From a virus, in IMG/VR virus record IMGVR_UViG_3300013122_000017, positions 1-26,626 of that record: a stretch of 26,626 nucleotides of DNA; one strand, 5' to 3'. The notes beneath the pieces were generated by a model. The model was not told where the DNA came from. It saw nothing but the letters and a program-made list of their open reading frames with translations, and made no database searches. Of the stretch, positions 1 through 8,987 are shown piece after piece (position 1 is the first letter of the stretch; each line of letters begins with the position of its first letter). Both the position numbers and the translations under genes were made by a program.

Positions 1-114
1 GAAACGGCGTTCGCTAACGGCGTGCGCGGTCTGCATGTGTTCGGCGCGAAAGTTGTAAAACCCAACGAAATGGCTGTTGGTACGCTCACTTATACGGCTG
101 AAACAGCCATTTAA
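1..114 (+). CDS. Probable major capsid protein, C-terminal end (partial)
   Basis: The reading frame is open from the first base and ends at TAA 112-114, giving 37 residues that include GVRGLHVFGAKVV and a beta-rich tail. Only the end of the gene is present. The identification as the major capsid (coat) protein is inferred from position: it lies directly before small head genes and an adaptor-like gene. The HVFGAKV-type ending also resembles coat protein C-termini I know. It could instead be another head protein. Confidence 0.5.
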   Translation, partial: ETAFANGVRGLHVFGAKVVKPNEMAVGTLTYTAETAI

Positions 115-133
115 GGGAAAGGGGGTTTGAATA

Positions 134-511
134 ATGTCTAATATTGCAATCACTCCGGCCAATTTGACGGCCTTTAGGACTGGTGCTGACAGCGCGACGG
201 CTGCTGCTACTTCCGAAGTTGCGGACGCTACGGAAACTTTTGAATTCACCGCTACGGGCAAACCGTTCATTGTTATGGCTTCGCTGGCTAACACCCACGG
301 CCCTGTTGCATTGACGACCGTCGCGGGTGACGGATGGGCAGGAAAAGCTATTTCGCTTGGTACGACCGTCCAGAACAAAGTAACCGCTTTCCTTGTTGAA
401 TCCGGTTATGGTGTCAACACTGACGGTAAAGTGGAAATCCTTGCTACTCCCGCGAGTGGCAAAAAACTGCTGACCGATCACGCCTTGACATTAAGGGTAA
501 TTCAGTTATAG
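134..511 (+). CDS. Small head protein, possible capsid decoration or fibre protein
   Basis: This 125-residue protein starts at ATG 134 after a purine-rich GGGAAAGGGGG ribosome site. It is rich in Thr, Ala, Val and Gly with alternating hydrophobic residues, as expected of a beta-sandwich, and has no signal peptide or membrane segment. It follows the probable capsid gene by 19 bases and is followed by a strong terminator, so capsid and this protein would share the most abundant transcript. That fits a protein needed in many copies, such as a head decoration protein. The function is inferred from position and composition only; I do not recognise a named family. Confidence 0.5.
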   Translation: MSNIAITPANLTAFRTGADSATAAATSEVADATETFEFTATGKPFIVMASLANTHGPVALTTVAGDGWAGKAISLGTTVQNKVTAFLVESGYGVNTDGKVEILATPASGKKLLTDHALTLRVIQL

Positions 512-517
512 GACAAT

Positions 518-546
518 GGGCGGCTTAACCGCCGCCCTTATTTTCT
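518..546 (+). terminator. Rho-independent terminator after the capsid genes
   Basis: A perfect 7-bp stem, GGGCGGC (518-524) with GCCGCCC (531-537), closes a TTAACC loop and is followed by the T-rich run TTATTTTCTC. It sits seven bases after the stop of the small head gene and just before the ribosome site of the next gene. It probably attenuates transcription so that capsid genes are made in excess over the connector and tail genes. Confidence 0.8.
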
Positions 547-558
547 CTAGGAGGATAT

Positions 559-774
559 ATGAAGTTCAAGGGAACACCCAATATGTTGGTTACAGACCAC
601 AGAACCAACAAGAAATACAGATTTGACGAAAACGGTTTTTTTGAAACCGATAATGAAGATTTAGCGCGGAAGTTTGCGCGGAAGTTTGAAGAAGTGAAAC
701 CCGTGAAGGAGATTGCAAATGGCAAACCTGACGCTGGAAGATTACAAAAAGAAAATTCTAAAAAATCTAAATGA
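559..774 (+). CDS. Small phage head-region protein, hypothetical
   Basis: This 71-residue basic protein starts after a strong TAGGAGGATAT ribosome site. It begins MKFKGTPNMLVTDHRTNKKY and contains an acidic stretch DNEDLARKFARKFEEV predicted to be helical, with a lysine-rich end. Small proteins of this type, with a YRFDENG-like strand followed by an acidic helix, are common between capsid and connector genes in Gram-positive phages; their role is unknown. Its end overlaps the start of the adaptor gene by 56 bases, so the two are probably translationally linked. Confidence 0.6.
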   Translation: MKFKGTPNMLVTDHRTNKKYRFDENGFFETDNEDLARKFARKFEEVKPVKEIANGKPDAGRLQKENSKKSK

Positions 775-1609
775 TTATGATTCCACGGTTAGCGGTTTTA
801 CCGACGACGAGGATTTAAAAGCGCGGTTTAACGATGTGATAAATGAAGCCGTGCGCTTTGCTTTCTATGGAAAAGCCGTTCCCGAAAACTGGAACATTGT
901 ACAGGGTAAATCCGCGAACAAAATCACCACGCAGGACGACGTTTATACCTCGATGGGCTACGACATTGAATTTACCGTTGATGAAGCATTTGCCTACAAT
1001 TTTGAGGTTGACGATGCCTGTACGGTCACCATAAGCCAAGCGGGGGTTGATTTAGTTACAATAACCCACGCGGCGCAGACGGGCGCGAGGACGTTCACAG
1101 CGTATAAGGGTGCGATAGCGGGCGCGGCGGCTGATACTCAAACCACAATGAAATTTGCGGGCGGGACGTATTACAACTTTAGAAACGTTGCTTTGTATGG
1201 GGTGTCGTTCTCGGCGGCTGGAAGAATCCCCGCTTTTGATGTATGGAATGCCTATGCTATACCCGCGAATCTGTACAAGGTTTTACGGGCGTTTGACAAA
1301 GACGCAATGCCGGTTGATTACCGGATAGTGGGCGGCGATCTACTGTTAAGATATGACACCATAGGCGAAATAACCGTTGAATCTATATATTTCCCCGACG
1401 CGATCACAGAGGACACAATAGACAGTACAGAAATAGACGTTCCGTATGAATTACAGGACGTTATCGTTGACAGGGCTTGTGCTTTGATAACAAGACCAAA
1501 TCAGAAATACGGGGATTATATCGCGCATTCAGAGCAAAAAATGGCTATGCTTGAAAGCCGCGAAGGTGTCGCTTCGGCAAGGGCTGTTAAATTCTATGAC
1601 ATTGATTAG
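719..1609 (+). CDS. Putative head-tail adaptor with an inserted beta domain
   Basis: ATG 719 is chosen over an upstream in-frame TTG at 713 because AAGGAG at 706-711 gives seven-base spacing; the product has 296 residues. The N-terminal 55 residues (LTLEDYKKKILKNLNDYD and onward) and the C-terminal 85 residues (ELQDVIVDRACALI and a following helix) are helical and resemble phage adaptor/connector proteins that dock under the portal. Between them, residues about 60-160 are strongly beta-rich, with Thr/Ala/Gly repeats that look like a carbohydrate-binding-type sandwich. It lies between the head genes and the tail hub, where an adaptor is expected. The fold assignment is inference. Confidence 0.5.
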   Translation: MANLTLEDYKKKILKNLNDYDSTVSGFTDDEDLKARFNDVINEAVRFAFYGKAVPENWNIVQGKSANKITTQDDVYTSMGYDIEFTVDEAFAYNFEVDDACTVTISQAGVDLVTITHAAQTGARTFTAYKGAIAGAAADTQTTMKFAGGTYYNFRNVALYGVSFSAAGRIPAFDVWNAYAIPANLYKVLRAFDKDAMPVDYRIVGGDLLLRYDTIGEITVESIYFPDAITEDTIDSTEIDVPYELQDVIVDRACALITRPNQKYGDYIAHSEQKMAMLESREGVASARAVKFYDID

Positions 1610-1617
1610 GTGATTGT

Positions 1618-3720
1618 ATGTTAATACCGCTTAAAGTACCCGAAACAAAAACCAAAATCATAACCAAACGGTTTGGTCCGGTCATAGGCGTGGATTTTCG
1701 CAACGAAGAAACCGCGCCGTTTCGCGTACCCGAAAGTGTGAATTATTACAGAGGTAAGTCCGGCGATTGGGAAACGCATCCAGGTTACAGAAAATTCGGC
1801 ACGTTTCCGGTACAGGCGGGGGAAGATGATCCCATCTGCTACGGCATAGAAAAATTCGAGTACGTTTCAAGCGGCTCCACGGTGACAAAGGTAGTTATCC
1901 ACGTTGGAAATAGGTTATACACATGGGATAACTATCCAATAGCCTTTACCGATGAAACCAATCTCACAAGCATTTATTCAGATATGCCCGCGCAGATTAT
2001 GAAATTTATACAGTTTAACAATATGCTTATCATGCTTGGCGGCGGCGAGTTTTTATATTACGACGGGACGACAGTCGGGGAAATGAAGGATATTGCTTTC
2101 ATACCTACGATGTGGATTGGAAAATCACCGGATGCCGGAGATGGTACGGTTTATCAGCAAAGGAACATTATCCAGCCGAAGTTTAAAGAAACATTTGTCG
2201 GCGACGATACAAGCGACGAATACCAACTTTCCTTAACCACACTTGACGCGGCGGCAGTTACGGCGACGGTCAATGACGTTGCGAAAACAGAAGATACGCA
2301 TTTCACGGTAAACAGAACAACCGGACTTATAACATGGACGGTTGGAAACATACCACCTGCGCCATCCACAACCGGCGCGGCAAACGTTGAGTTTACACCG
2401 TCAAAAACCACAAGCGGTTATCTTGAAATGATAACCGGCTGTACTGAAATGCTTGTATTTGATAATAGGCTATTTGTTACGGGTAATCCGCTATATCCAA
2501 ACAGGATATTATGGACAGGGTTTAACGATTCCTCTTATTTCGGGGAGGTCATGTACAACGACAGGGCAGGGGCGGGGGCTTCGCCCATCGTTTCCATGCA
2601 GATGCTTGGTACAGGTGATAGTTTTCTTGCGTTAAAGCAGGACACACAGCAGGACGCTTCTTATAGCATTGTATCCATCGAAGAATTTGACGATGAATTA
2701 AACCCGAAAACCTATAAAGCAGTACAGGGAATAGGTACAATAGGCGCGTTAAGTTATAAAAATTCGTGCGTGTTTGTTGACGATAATATCTTTTTGAGCA
2801 ACAACGGCGTGAACGCTATTTCAAGAGAACTGAATATATCCAGCGAAAGGAACATTGAACACAGATCCACGTTGATTGATAACAAACTTTTGCTTGAAAC
2901 TTTAAGCAACGCGATATTTGAACAGCACGGAAATTATTTGTATATTTATTGCCCCGACACTGGAAACGCTTATTTAGCGGACAGCAATATAAAAGCATAC
3001 GGCGATACGGCGGTATCTCAATATGTTGAATACGAATGGGCTTGCCTTAAAAATCTTGGGACATGGACAGGACAATACCCTGAATACATCGACGACAACG
3101 GGGATGTGACAAACCCGCCCGACACAAGCGGAACCGAAACAGGCACAAGGGACGGAGCAACAGCAACGGGCGCATACATCGGCGGAGTTTTTACTCCGGC
3201 GTATAATTTAAAATCGTTTGGTGAAGATGAATTTTATCTTTGTTGCGACAGTTGCATTTATATGTTCAACCTTGACTTAACAAGAACCGGAACGGTAAGC
3301 GAACTAACATCATCGGCATATGCGTATGACAACCGGTTCATCGAAGATTATTTCTGCCTTTCGTTTGATTGGTACGGATATACGAACTATTTCAAAACGA
3401 TTGTGCAGGGGCGAAATGATATGCTGCTTACCACCCGCGAACAAGCGGAGGTTGACGTTACCTGGAGAACGGAGCAAACCGATTTAGCCAACAGCAAAGT
3501 AATCACGCTGAAATCTACTTCCTATTGGAACTACGGATTATACAACTACGGCAACTTTGCATACGGCGGCAGGGTGAACGTGTCTTATATCTTAAAGAAG
3601 TTGAAAACCAAAGAATTTAGGCGGTTGCAGATAAAAATTGCATCAGCGCGGGCGTTCAGATGCACGGCGTTTCAGTCTTTAACGCTTGAGGTTGAAGTAT
3701 CTGAATCAAATTTGAAGTAG
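1618..3720 (+). CDS. Putative tail hub/nozzle protein (P22 gp10-like stabilisation role)
   Basis: The protein has 700 residues and starts at ATG 1618 after TAGGTGATT, eight bases past the adaptor stop. The N-terminus ([20 protein letters not shown], then a Tyr-rich segment) is typical of large beta-propeller tail proteins in short-tailed phages: a short strand-turn preface followed by repeated blades with aromatic and Gly-Asp turns. Examples are [18 protein letters not shown] and [12 protein letters not shown]. There is no signal peptide, coiled coil or tape-measure-like helix. Its place after the adaptor and before the fibre matches the P22 gp10 / T7 gp12 position, where the protein closes the DNA channel. 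Homology to gp10 is inferred from size, order and propeller-like pattern. Confidence 0.5.
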   Translation: MLIPLKVPETKTKIITKRFGPVIGVDFRNEETAPFRVPESVNYYRGKSGDWETHPGYRKFGTFPVQAGEDDPICYGIEKFEYVSSGSTVTKVVIHVGNRLYTWDNYPIAFTDETNLTSIYSDMPAQIMKFIQFNNMLIMLGGGEFLYYDGTTVGEMKDIAFIPTMWIGKSPDAGDGTVYQQRNIIQPKFKETFVGDDTSDEYQLSLTTLDAAAVTATVNDVAKTEDTHFTVNRTTGLITWTVGNIPPAPSTTGAANVEFTPSKTTSGYLEMITGCTEMLVFDNRLFVTGNPLYPNRILWTGFNDSSYFGEVMYNDRAGAGASPIVSMQMLGTGDSFLALKQDTQQDASYSIVSIEEFDDELNPKTYKAVQGIGTIGALSYKNSCVFVDDNIFLSNNGVNAISRELNISSERNIEHRSTLIDNKLLLETLSNAIFEQHGNYLYIYCPDTGNAYLADSNIKAYGDTAVSQYVEYEWACLKNLGTWTGQYPEYIDDNGDVTNPPDTSGTETGTRDGATATGAYIGGVFTPAYNLKSFGEDEFYLCCDSCIYMFNLDLTRTGTVSELTSSAYAYDNRFIEDYFCLSFDWYGYTNYFKTIVQGRNDMLLTTREQAEVDVTWRTEQTDLANSKVITLKSTSYWNYGLYNYGNFAYGGRVNVSYILKKLKTKEFRRLQIKIASARAFRCTAFQSLTLEVEVSESNLK

Positions 3721-3728
3721 GTGTCGGC

Positions 3729-5180
3729 ATGGGTATAGTAGACAACAAAATAACCGCTAGAAAAATACTTGGACATGATTTATCTTCGCTTACGTTGCGC
3801 AAAAACAGTATTTTGACACCTGCCGTAAAAGAACGCAGTGATAGCTTATCTTTAAACGTAATCATACCGGCTCATAATCAGTTGATTGACGATATTTTGG
3901 TTAGCGGTGTTGAGGGTGCAACAGGCCCCACTGGACCGACGGGAGCGACCGGACCCGCGGGTGCAACTGGTCCCACGGGCGCGGGGGTTACGGGAGCAAC
4001 GGGACCTGCAGGTGCAACAGGACCTACCGGAGTTGGAACCACCGGCGCAACTGGACCGATAGGCGAAACAGGCCCAGTTGGCGTAACCGGACCAATTGGC
4101 GCAACTGGTGCTACCGGAGAACAAGGCCCTACCGGACCAATCGGCGCAACTGGACCGGCTGGAGCAGACAGTACGGTTGCAGGACCAACCGGCCCCACGG
4201 GACCGGCAGGACCAACCGGCCCTACGGGGGTGGGAACAACTGGCGCGACTGGACCAGCAGGAGCTACAGGCCCGACTGGACCAATAGGCGCGACCGGACC
4301 GACTGGTGTTGGTGTTACGGGTGCAACCGGCCCCGCCGGCGCAACGGGTCCGACAGGGGTAGGTACCACCGGTGCTACCGGTCCAACTGGAGTAGGCACT
4401 ACTGGTGCGACTGGTCCAACGGGTCCAACAGGGCCAACTGGTGTCGGCGCGTCGATAACAGGATGGACGGCATCTGCTGATACATGGACATATTCCAGCG
4501 TTGACGACCCGATAGGTATCATAACAATAAACAGGGACGTAACCGGAGAAATAGGAATTTGTACGCGGTTAAAGTTTACAAACAACGGTCAAGTTGTTTA
4601 CGGCATTGTTGTAAAAGCACCATCGTACTCAAGCCCAAACACAACCGTAACGTTCCTGCACGAAATAGACCCGACTGACAGCTTGGCGTTGTATCTAATG
4701 GCAAACTCGGCGATCACGAACACGTATTATTCAATATACAAATCTCCGATAGATTTTCCATCAGAAGAACAGAAGTGGACGGTTTATTTAAAGTCAACGT
4801 CAGATACGGAACAAACGAGCCCTGGAAACGGAACATATTATACATGGCTTACGTTTTATCTTCCTATCGGTTCGTGGAAACAGTTCGGATGGTCTGCTTT
4901 GTTGAAAAGCGAGGAAGCCGCAAATACATTCCAGGCCGCCAATTTTGGATTGTCAACATCAAACAGTTCATTTTCTGACAACGAACTTGTAACGCGGATA
5001 TTGCTTAATGTAACAAAACTTTCATTGTGGTGTCCTGCGAACCTGTCTAAATCTATAACCGTAGCGTCAAAAACAACGTATTACATGATGGGCGTTTCTT
5101 TGACGGCCAATACCGACAAAATAGGACTTGCGGGTACGGTACAAACAACGGTAATAAAGGCGGTATGTGCGTTTCTATGA
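3729..5180 (+). CDS. Collagen-like tail fibre protein
   Basis: This 483-residue protein has three parts. Residues 1-59 are a short N-terminal anchor ([20 protein letters not shown] and on). Residues about 60-240 are Gly-X-Y repeats dominated by GPT, GAT and GVT with one interruption, [11 protein letters not shown]. Residues about 241-483 form a beta-rich C-terminal domain beginning [15 protein letters not shown]. Collagen-like triplets form trimeric rods, and the globular end probably starts trimer folding or contacts the receptor. Nearly every second triplet has Thr in the Y position, as in glycosylated bacterial collagens such as BclA. The stop overlaps the start of a glycosyltransferase (ATGA). 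Identification as a fibre rests on the repeats and tail-gene context. Confidence 0.85.
   Translation: MGIVDNKITARKILGHDLSSLTLRKNSILTPAVKERSDSLSLNVIIPAHNQLIDDILVSGVEGATGPTGPTGATGPAGATGPTGAGVTGATGPAGATGPTGVGTTGATGPIGETGPVGVTGPIGATGATGEQGPTGPIGATGPAGADSTVAGPTGPTGPAGPTGPTGVGTTGATGPAGATGPTGPIGATGPTGVGVTGATGPAGATGPTGVGTTGATGPTGVGTTGATGPTGPTGPTGVGASITGWTASADTWTYSSVDDPIGIITINRDVTGEIGICTRLKFTNNGQVVYGIVVKAPSYSSPNTTVTFLHEIDPTDSLALYLMANSAITNTYYSIYKSPIDFPSEEQKWTVYLKSTSDTEQTSPGNGTYYTWLTFYLPIGSWKQFGWSALLKSEEAANTFQAANFGLSTSNSSFSDNELVTRILLNVTKLSLWCPANLSKSITVASKTTYYMMGVSLTANTDKIGLAGTVQTTVIKAVCAFL
3906..4448 (+). repeat. Gly-X-Y collagen triplet array
   Basis: About 60 nine-base triplet units encode GPT/GAT/GVG-type repeats inside the fibre gene. 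Codons vary at synonymous sites (ggc, gga, ggt; acc, acg, aca, act), so the array is old rather than freshly expanded, unlike the hexapeptide array at 12881-13258. The repeats also leave long meaningless open frames on the other strand. Confidence 0.9.
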
Positions 5181-6250
5181 GAATACATATTATATCTCAA
5201 CCGCATACACAACTTACTTCTGAATACAACCGGTGCGCTTATACATCAAAAGCTATAAAAATGTGTAAAATGCTCACCAAAGAAGGTATAAAAGTGTGTG
5301 TTTACGCGGGAGAAGATAACGACACCCCCGCCGAACTTGCAACTTGTATGAAAAAGCAAGATTTAAGCAAGTTTGGTTTCAACGGTCCTGAAGATTACCT
5401 CAAAAACGATTTTGACAACAGTAAACCGTTGTGGCAGGAGTTTCACAAAAACTGCATAGCGGAGATCGGCAAGAGAATCCAGACGGGAGACTTCATCGGT
5501 ACGTTCTCCGGCATAGCGGACAAGCCGATAAAAGACGCTTTCCCCAACAGGTTTATCGAGTTAGGCATAGGCTACACGGGCGTATTTGCAGATTTTAAAG
5601 TGTTTGAATCCTACGCATGGCAGAACTACGTTTACGGTATGCAGAAAAGCGACGGCAGGTTTTACGACACGGTTATACCAAACTACTTCGACCCGACAGA
5701 GTTTCCCGAAGGCGAACCGCATGACTATTACCTGTTTGTAGGGCGGATGATCACCCGTAAAGGATTGCAGATCATTGATGAAATGGCGCGGCGTATGACT
5801 GATGAAAGATTTATCCTTGCAGGACAGGGTGGCAAAACCGAAGGAAACAGGGTTTATTATGAAGGCGGGTATCTGGAAGGCAACAACATTGAATACATAG
5901 GCGTGATAGACAGCAAACAAAGGGCCGATTTAATGAGCCACGCAAAAGCATTGATATGCCCCACTCTCTATGTTGGTCCGTTTGAGGGCGTACACGTTGA
6001 ATCTATGATGTGCGGTACTCCGGTTATAACAACGCCATACGGATGTTTTACGGAAACATTTATACACGGTCAGCACGGGTTCAGATGCCATACGATAAAA
6101 GAGTTTGTCGAAGCCGCAACTGCGAAGATGGACAGAAAAGCGATACGGAAATACGCGCAGTCGAGATATTCAATGGACGTTGTTGCAAAACAATATATGC
6201 AGTATTTCAAACTATTACAAGGGTTGGACAACGGCGGATTTTATGAATAA
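5177..6250 (+). CDS. Glycosyltransferase, GT4-like
   Basis: ATG 5177 is preferred over ATG 5165 because it makes an ATGA overlap with the fibre stop and begins [20 protein letters not shown], the usual start of this phage glycosyltransferase family; the product has 357 residues. The second Rossmann half contains [20 protein letters not shown], then the donor-binding FEGVHVE motif (Glu 270 and Glu 275) and [11 protein letters not shown]. These are hallmarks of GT-B fold retaining enzymes that transfer sugar from a nucleotide sugar. Being coupled to the collagen-like fibre, it may glycosylate fibre threonines; the target is inference. Host wall glycan modification is the alternative. Confidence 0.85.
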   Translation: MRIHIISQPHTQLTSEYNRCAYTSKAIKMCKMLTKEGIKVCVYAGEDNDTPAELATCMKKQDLSKFGFNGPEDYLKNDFDNSKPLWQEFHKNCIAEIGKRIQTGDFIGTFSGIADKPIKDAFPNRFIELGIGYTGVFADFKVFESYAWQNYVYGMQKSDGRFYDTVIPNYFDPTEFPEGEPHDYYLFVGRMITRKGLQIIDEMARRMTDERFILAGQGGKTEGNRVYYEGGYLEGNNIEYIGVIDSKQRADLMSHAKALICPTLYVGPFEGVHVESMMCGTPVITTPYGCFTETFIHGQHGFRCHTIKEFVEAATAKMDRKAIRKYAQSRYSMDVVAKQYMQYFKLLQGLDNGGFYE

Positions 6251-6263
6251 GGAGTAAAAAATT

Positions 6264-6971
6264 ATGGCTGGAATTGCAGATTATAAGGTAAATATTTTAG
6301 CAGACTACGCGGGGCGCGATCACGCTTCAAACGTGGACGAGTTTTCGGGTTTACCAGCAACGGGAAAAGCGAGATTTGACGCGCTTCCAAAATATTTAAT
6401 TGAAGATAAGTATAATCCCTTAATTGATTCGTTAGCGTCAACAGACGCGGGCGAGGGTATCAGTCAATTAGGCATGGAGCCGATTGACGGAATGACCGCC
6501 ACTGACCCGCAAGGTGTACTTGAAGAATTAAAAGCGGGATTAGATGGAGTTAGCGGACTTGATATAGATAGCACCCCCGACACAGACGCAACGGTATCAG
6601 GAATAACGGCGGATTTTGTAGCCGCTGGAAACATAGCCTTTGGTGATGTTTGCTATATCGCATCAACCGGCAAAGCAACGTTGGTAGACGCGGACGCGAT
6701 TGCATCAATGTCCGGTCTTGTGATGTGCGCCGATGCCACGATAAGCGCAGACGCAACCGGCAGTTTTTTAATGATTGGCTTTGCTCGCAACGACGCATGG
6801 AACTGGACGGTTGGCGGGTTGATTTACGGAACGGTCACGGCAACAACCGGAAATACATTAAGCCAGACTGCGCCTAGTGGTGCGTCCGACGTTGTACAGG
6901 TTTTGGGTGTTGCCACCCACGCCGACAGAATGTTCTTTAATCCTAGCTTGGTGCAAGTGGAGATAGCATAA
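6264..6971 (+). CDS. Tail appendage/fibre protein with modular C-terminal domain
   Basis: The 235-residue protein starts after AAGGAGT. Residues 1-60 contain VDEFSGLPATGKARFDALPK, a motif I associate with the N-terminal part of tail fibre and baseplate-like proteins of Gram-positive phages. Residues about 110-235 (from DFVAAGNIAFGDVCYIASTG to FFNPSLVQVEIA) form a compact beta domain that recurs at the ends of unrelated phage fibres. It is therefore probably a receptor-binding or adaptor component. The stop overlaps the next start as TAATG, indicating coupled translation with the LamG-like protein. Confidence 0.65.
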   Translation: MAGIADYKVNILADYAGRDHASNVDEFSGLPATGKARFDALPKYLIEDKYNPLIDSLASTDAGEGISQLGMEPIDGMTATDPQGVLEELKAGLDGVSGLDIDSTPDTDATVSGITADFVAAGNIAFGDVCYIASTGKATLVDADAIASMSGLVMCADATISADATGSFLMIGFARNDAWNWTVGGLIYGTVTATTGNTLSQTAPSGASDVVQVLGVATHADRMFFNPSLVQVEIA

Positions 6972-7735
6972 TGGCGATAAGTAAGTTTTTAGGCGTTACC
7001 GTCGCCGACGCGCGAAGTATAGGTGGCGTAAGCAATTCAACCGTAAGAGACCTTTTTGCGGGTGATTCCAGTTTACTGGCTTACTATCGCTTTGACGGCG
7101 ATTTATTAAAAGATATGTCCGGTAATGGGTTGACCTTATCAAACGGCAATTCCGTATCGCAGGGCGCGTCTGGTAAATTTGGCAAATGCGCTGATTTCGG
7201 CAGTACGCAACTGCACAATAAAACATTAAGTACGACAGGACTTACAGGGCTGACGGGTGATTTGTCCGTTGCGTTTTGGATGAAACTGAACGCCGAAGTA
7301 AACGGTGCAGGGTATGTTTACACGATATTTGACGCGGCGGTGAATGGGTATAAGGGCGTTTCGCTAAAATATTCCTATAACTCCGGCAATAGACAGGTTT
7401 ATCTGACTGCTGGCGGCTCAAACATTAACGTTTCGTCTTACTCAATAGGAACGGCGGCATGGGTTCATTTCGTTGTAACAAGGGGAACGAACACCGTTTA
7501 TAAGTACAGGAACGGCTCAAGGGAAGATGGCTCTTTAGGAACAACGCAGGGTTCATCGAACGCTGCCGCGACAAACTTTGTAATCGGAAACATAGCAGCC
7601 GCAAACGCAGGAACCGCGGGTTTATTTGATGAAGTTTTGGTTTTCAACAAGGCATTAAGCCAAGACGAAATAAATAGCATTTATAATTTGACCGCAACAA
7701 CAAAAATAGGGAAAATAACGGGAGTTGCTATTTAG
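6971..7735 (+). CDS. LamG/concanavalin-like lectin domain protein, probable receptor binder
   Basis: The protein has 254 residues. After a 30-residue leader there is a LamG (Laminin_G_3 / ConA-like) jelly-roll over about residues 35-245. It shows LLAYYRFDGDLLKDMSGNG, then LSVAFWMKLNA, AAWVHFVVTRG and the closing FDEVLVFNKALSQDEINSIY, all standard strands of this fold, which binds glycans. There is no signal peptide, consistent with a virion protein. It sits between a fibre-type gene and the lysis genes and is probably the sugar-binding tip of the tail. Specificity cannot be read from sequence. Confidence 0.8.
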   Translation: MAISKFLGVTVADARSIGGVSNSTVRDLFAGDSSLLAYYRFDGDLLKDMSGNGLTLSNGNSVSQGASGKFGKCADFGSTQLHNKTLSTTGLTGLTGDLSVAFWMKLNAEVNGAGYVYTIFDAAVNGYKGVSLKYSYNSGNRQVYLTAGGSNINVSSYSIGTAAWVHFVVTRGTNTVYKYRNGSREDGSLGTTQGSSNAAATNFVIGNIAAANAGTAGLFDEVLVFNKALSQDEINSIYNLTATTKIGKITGVAI

Positions 7736-7744
7736 GGGGTAAAA

Positions 7745-8503
7745 ATGAAAATATGTATTGATGCCGGACACGGCGGGACGGATAGCGGAGCCGTTGGAAT
7801 CGGCGGAAGATTTGAAAAAACCGATGTATTGAGGTTTGCAAACGCTCTTGCGGCAAAATGTAAAGCCGCAGGGATTCAGGTTGTTCAGACGAGGACGGGC
7901 GATACATACCCGTCTTTGGAAGCGCGGGCGCAACTGGCGAACGCTACGGGATGCAATTACTTTGTATCTATACATCGTAATTTGTACTGGCTGGCAAGCG
8001 CAAACGGGATTGAATGCCTTGTGCCAAAAACAAAAGTAGTCACTGCGGCAATCGATGGCAGTAAACGTTTAGCGGCGGCGATACAAAAAAAGATGCTGGC
8101 GGTTGGCGGCAGGGATAGGACAAGCGAGGTAGGATATAAACTGCAAAATGCAACGGTGCTTTGCAAAACTGATATGCCAGCGACGACGGTTGAAATACTT
8201 TTTGTCACCAATGCGGCGGACAACCTGTTATTTGACATGAAGTTTGACCAGTACGTCCAGGCGGTATATGACGGGATTATTGAAGCAAGCGGGTTTAAAC
8301 CGGTTGTAAATGATCTGACTTATTCCGCAATAAAAGACACTTTATTCATCACGGGCGCGTCGGTGGTAAAACAAGGCGAAACTGTTGAATTGCTGGCGTA
8401 CCCGATGAAAACAGCAGATTTAAACAGTAAAACAGTAGCAAGGGCAAGAATTAACGGTAAAGACGGAATCATTATTTACGGTGATTTCAAGAAGGGAGAA
8501 TAA
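7745..8503 (+). CDS. Endolysin: N-acetylmuramoyl-L-alanine amidase (Amidase_3)
   Basis: The 252-residue protein starts at ATG 7745 behind AGGGGGT. The zinc-dependent Amidase_3 fold is clear: MKICIDAGHGGTDSGAVG gives His 9, FEK gives Glu 24, VSIHRN gives His 77 and TVEILFVTN gives the catalytic Glu 150. It cleaves the bond between muramic acid and L-alanine in peptidoglycan. Residues about 185-252 form a small extra C-terminal domain without a recognised wall-binding repeat. There is no signal peptide, so release depends on the holin gene just downstream. Confidence 0.92.
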   Translation: MKICIDAGHGGTDSGAVGIGGRFEKTDVLRFANALAAKCKAAGIQVVQTRTGDTYPSLEARAQLANATGCNYFVSIHRNLYWLASANGIECLVPKTKVVTAAIDGSKRLAAAIQKKMLAVGGRDRTSEVGYKLQNATVLCKTDMPATTVEILFVTNAADNLLFDMKFDQYVQAVYDGIIEASGFKPVVNDLTYSAIKDTLFITGASVVKQGETVELLAYPMKTADLNSKTVARARINGKDGIIIYGDFKKGE

Positions 8504-8506
8504 ACA

Positions 8507-8536
8507 ATGGCAAAGCTAAAGAAAGGAGTAAAATGA
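8507..8536 (+). CDS. Possible nine-residue leader peptide before the holin
   Basis: A mini-frame encodes MAKLKKGVK. It has its own GGGAG site eight bases upstream and ends at TGA 8534-8536, overlapping ATG 8533 as ATGA. Its final codons contain the holin ribosome site AAAGGAG. It could tune holin translation by coupling, or be chance; such a short frame cannot be proven from sequence. Confidence 0.25.
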   Translation: MAKLKKGVK

Positions 8537-8721
8537 TGGAGCAGAAAAAATACCAGTCTTGGGCTTTGTGGTTGGCTGTCGCCGCTTTGGTGGTTTTTGT
8601 TGTAAAAACTACTGCCGGTATTGACATTCAGCCCACAGCTGACGGACTTATGAACGTGCTGTTACCCGTTCTGATCGGGTTTGGCGTGGTAAACAATCCG
8701 AATGTAAAAAATAAGTTTTAA
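8536..8721 (+). CDS. Phage holin
   Basis: Two consecutive ATG codons lie at 8533 and 8536; the second has better spacing (seven bases) from AAAGGAG 8522-8528 and gives 61 residues. The protein has two hydrophobic segments, about residues 8-25 (WALWLAVAALVVFVVKT) and 38-52 (LMNVLLPVLIGFGVV), separated by a short polar loop, and ends VNNPNVKNKF. This is the layout of small Gram-positive phage holins, which open the membrane to release the amidase. The double Met start recalls the dual-start control of holin and antiholin in phage lambda, but here the products would differ by only one Met. Confidence 0.8.
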   Translation: MEQKKYQSWALWLAVAALVVFVVKTTAGIDIQPTADGLMNVLLPVLIGFGVVNNPNVKNKF

Positions 8722-8735
8722 AAGGGGTACTCAAA

Positions 8736-8957
8736 ATGGCAGAAGAATATTACAAGAGAGACGGCGTATTTATAAGCCGCAAAGAATGTGAAGAATACCG
8801 CGAAAAGTGCATGGCGCATACTAATTCGCAGGATGAAAACATTATCATCATAAAAACAGAATTAGCCTTTGTTAAAAAAATGATGTGGATGATTCTCACG
8901 GTTCTTGTCGGTGGGTTTGGCGGAGTAATATTTGCCGTTTTGAGATTGGGAAGTTAA
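8736..8957 (+). CDS. XhlA-like membrane protein (holin accessory)
   Basis: The 73-residue protein has a charged N-terminal half (YYKRDGVFISRKECEEYREK and on), a central helix, and one C-terminal transmembrane segment (MWMILTVLVGGFGGVIFAVL). This is the layout of haemolysin XhlA proteins, which sit beside holin and amidase genes and assist lysis in Bacillus PBSX-type phages. It follows the holin by 14 bases behind an AAAAGGGG ribosome site and is the last gene of the structural-lysis transcript. Confidence 0.7.
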   Translation: MAEEYYKRDGVFISRKECEEYREKCMAHTNSQDENIIIIKTELAFVKKMMWMILTVLVGGFGGVIFAVLRLGS

Positions 8958-8962
8958 AAGGG

Positions 8963-8987
8963 GGGTTATCTTCTAACCCTCTTTTTT
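8963..8987 (+). terminator. Terminator ending the late (structural-lysis) transcript
   Basis: GGGTTA (8963-8968) pairs with TAACCC (8974-8979) around TCTTC, extendable by G-T/G-C pairs, and is followed by TTTTTT at 8982-8987. The stem overlaps the stop and last codons of the convergent transglutaminase-like gene. Confidence 0.75.

Noticed and set aside
3852-4585. Long open frames on the minus strand across the collagen region (up to 235 codons, Pro/Val-rich)
   Set aside because: They are by-products of the triplet repeat, lack ribosome sites, and oppose a clear tail gene.
6550-6877. Alternative frames within the fibre gene
   Set aside because: The Arg- and Cys-rich products are typical of out-of-phase reading, and the main frame carries a known fibre domain.
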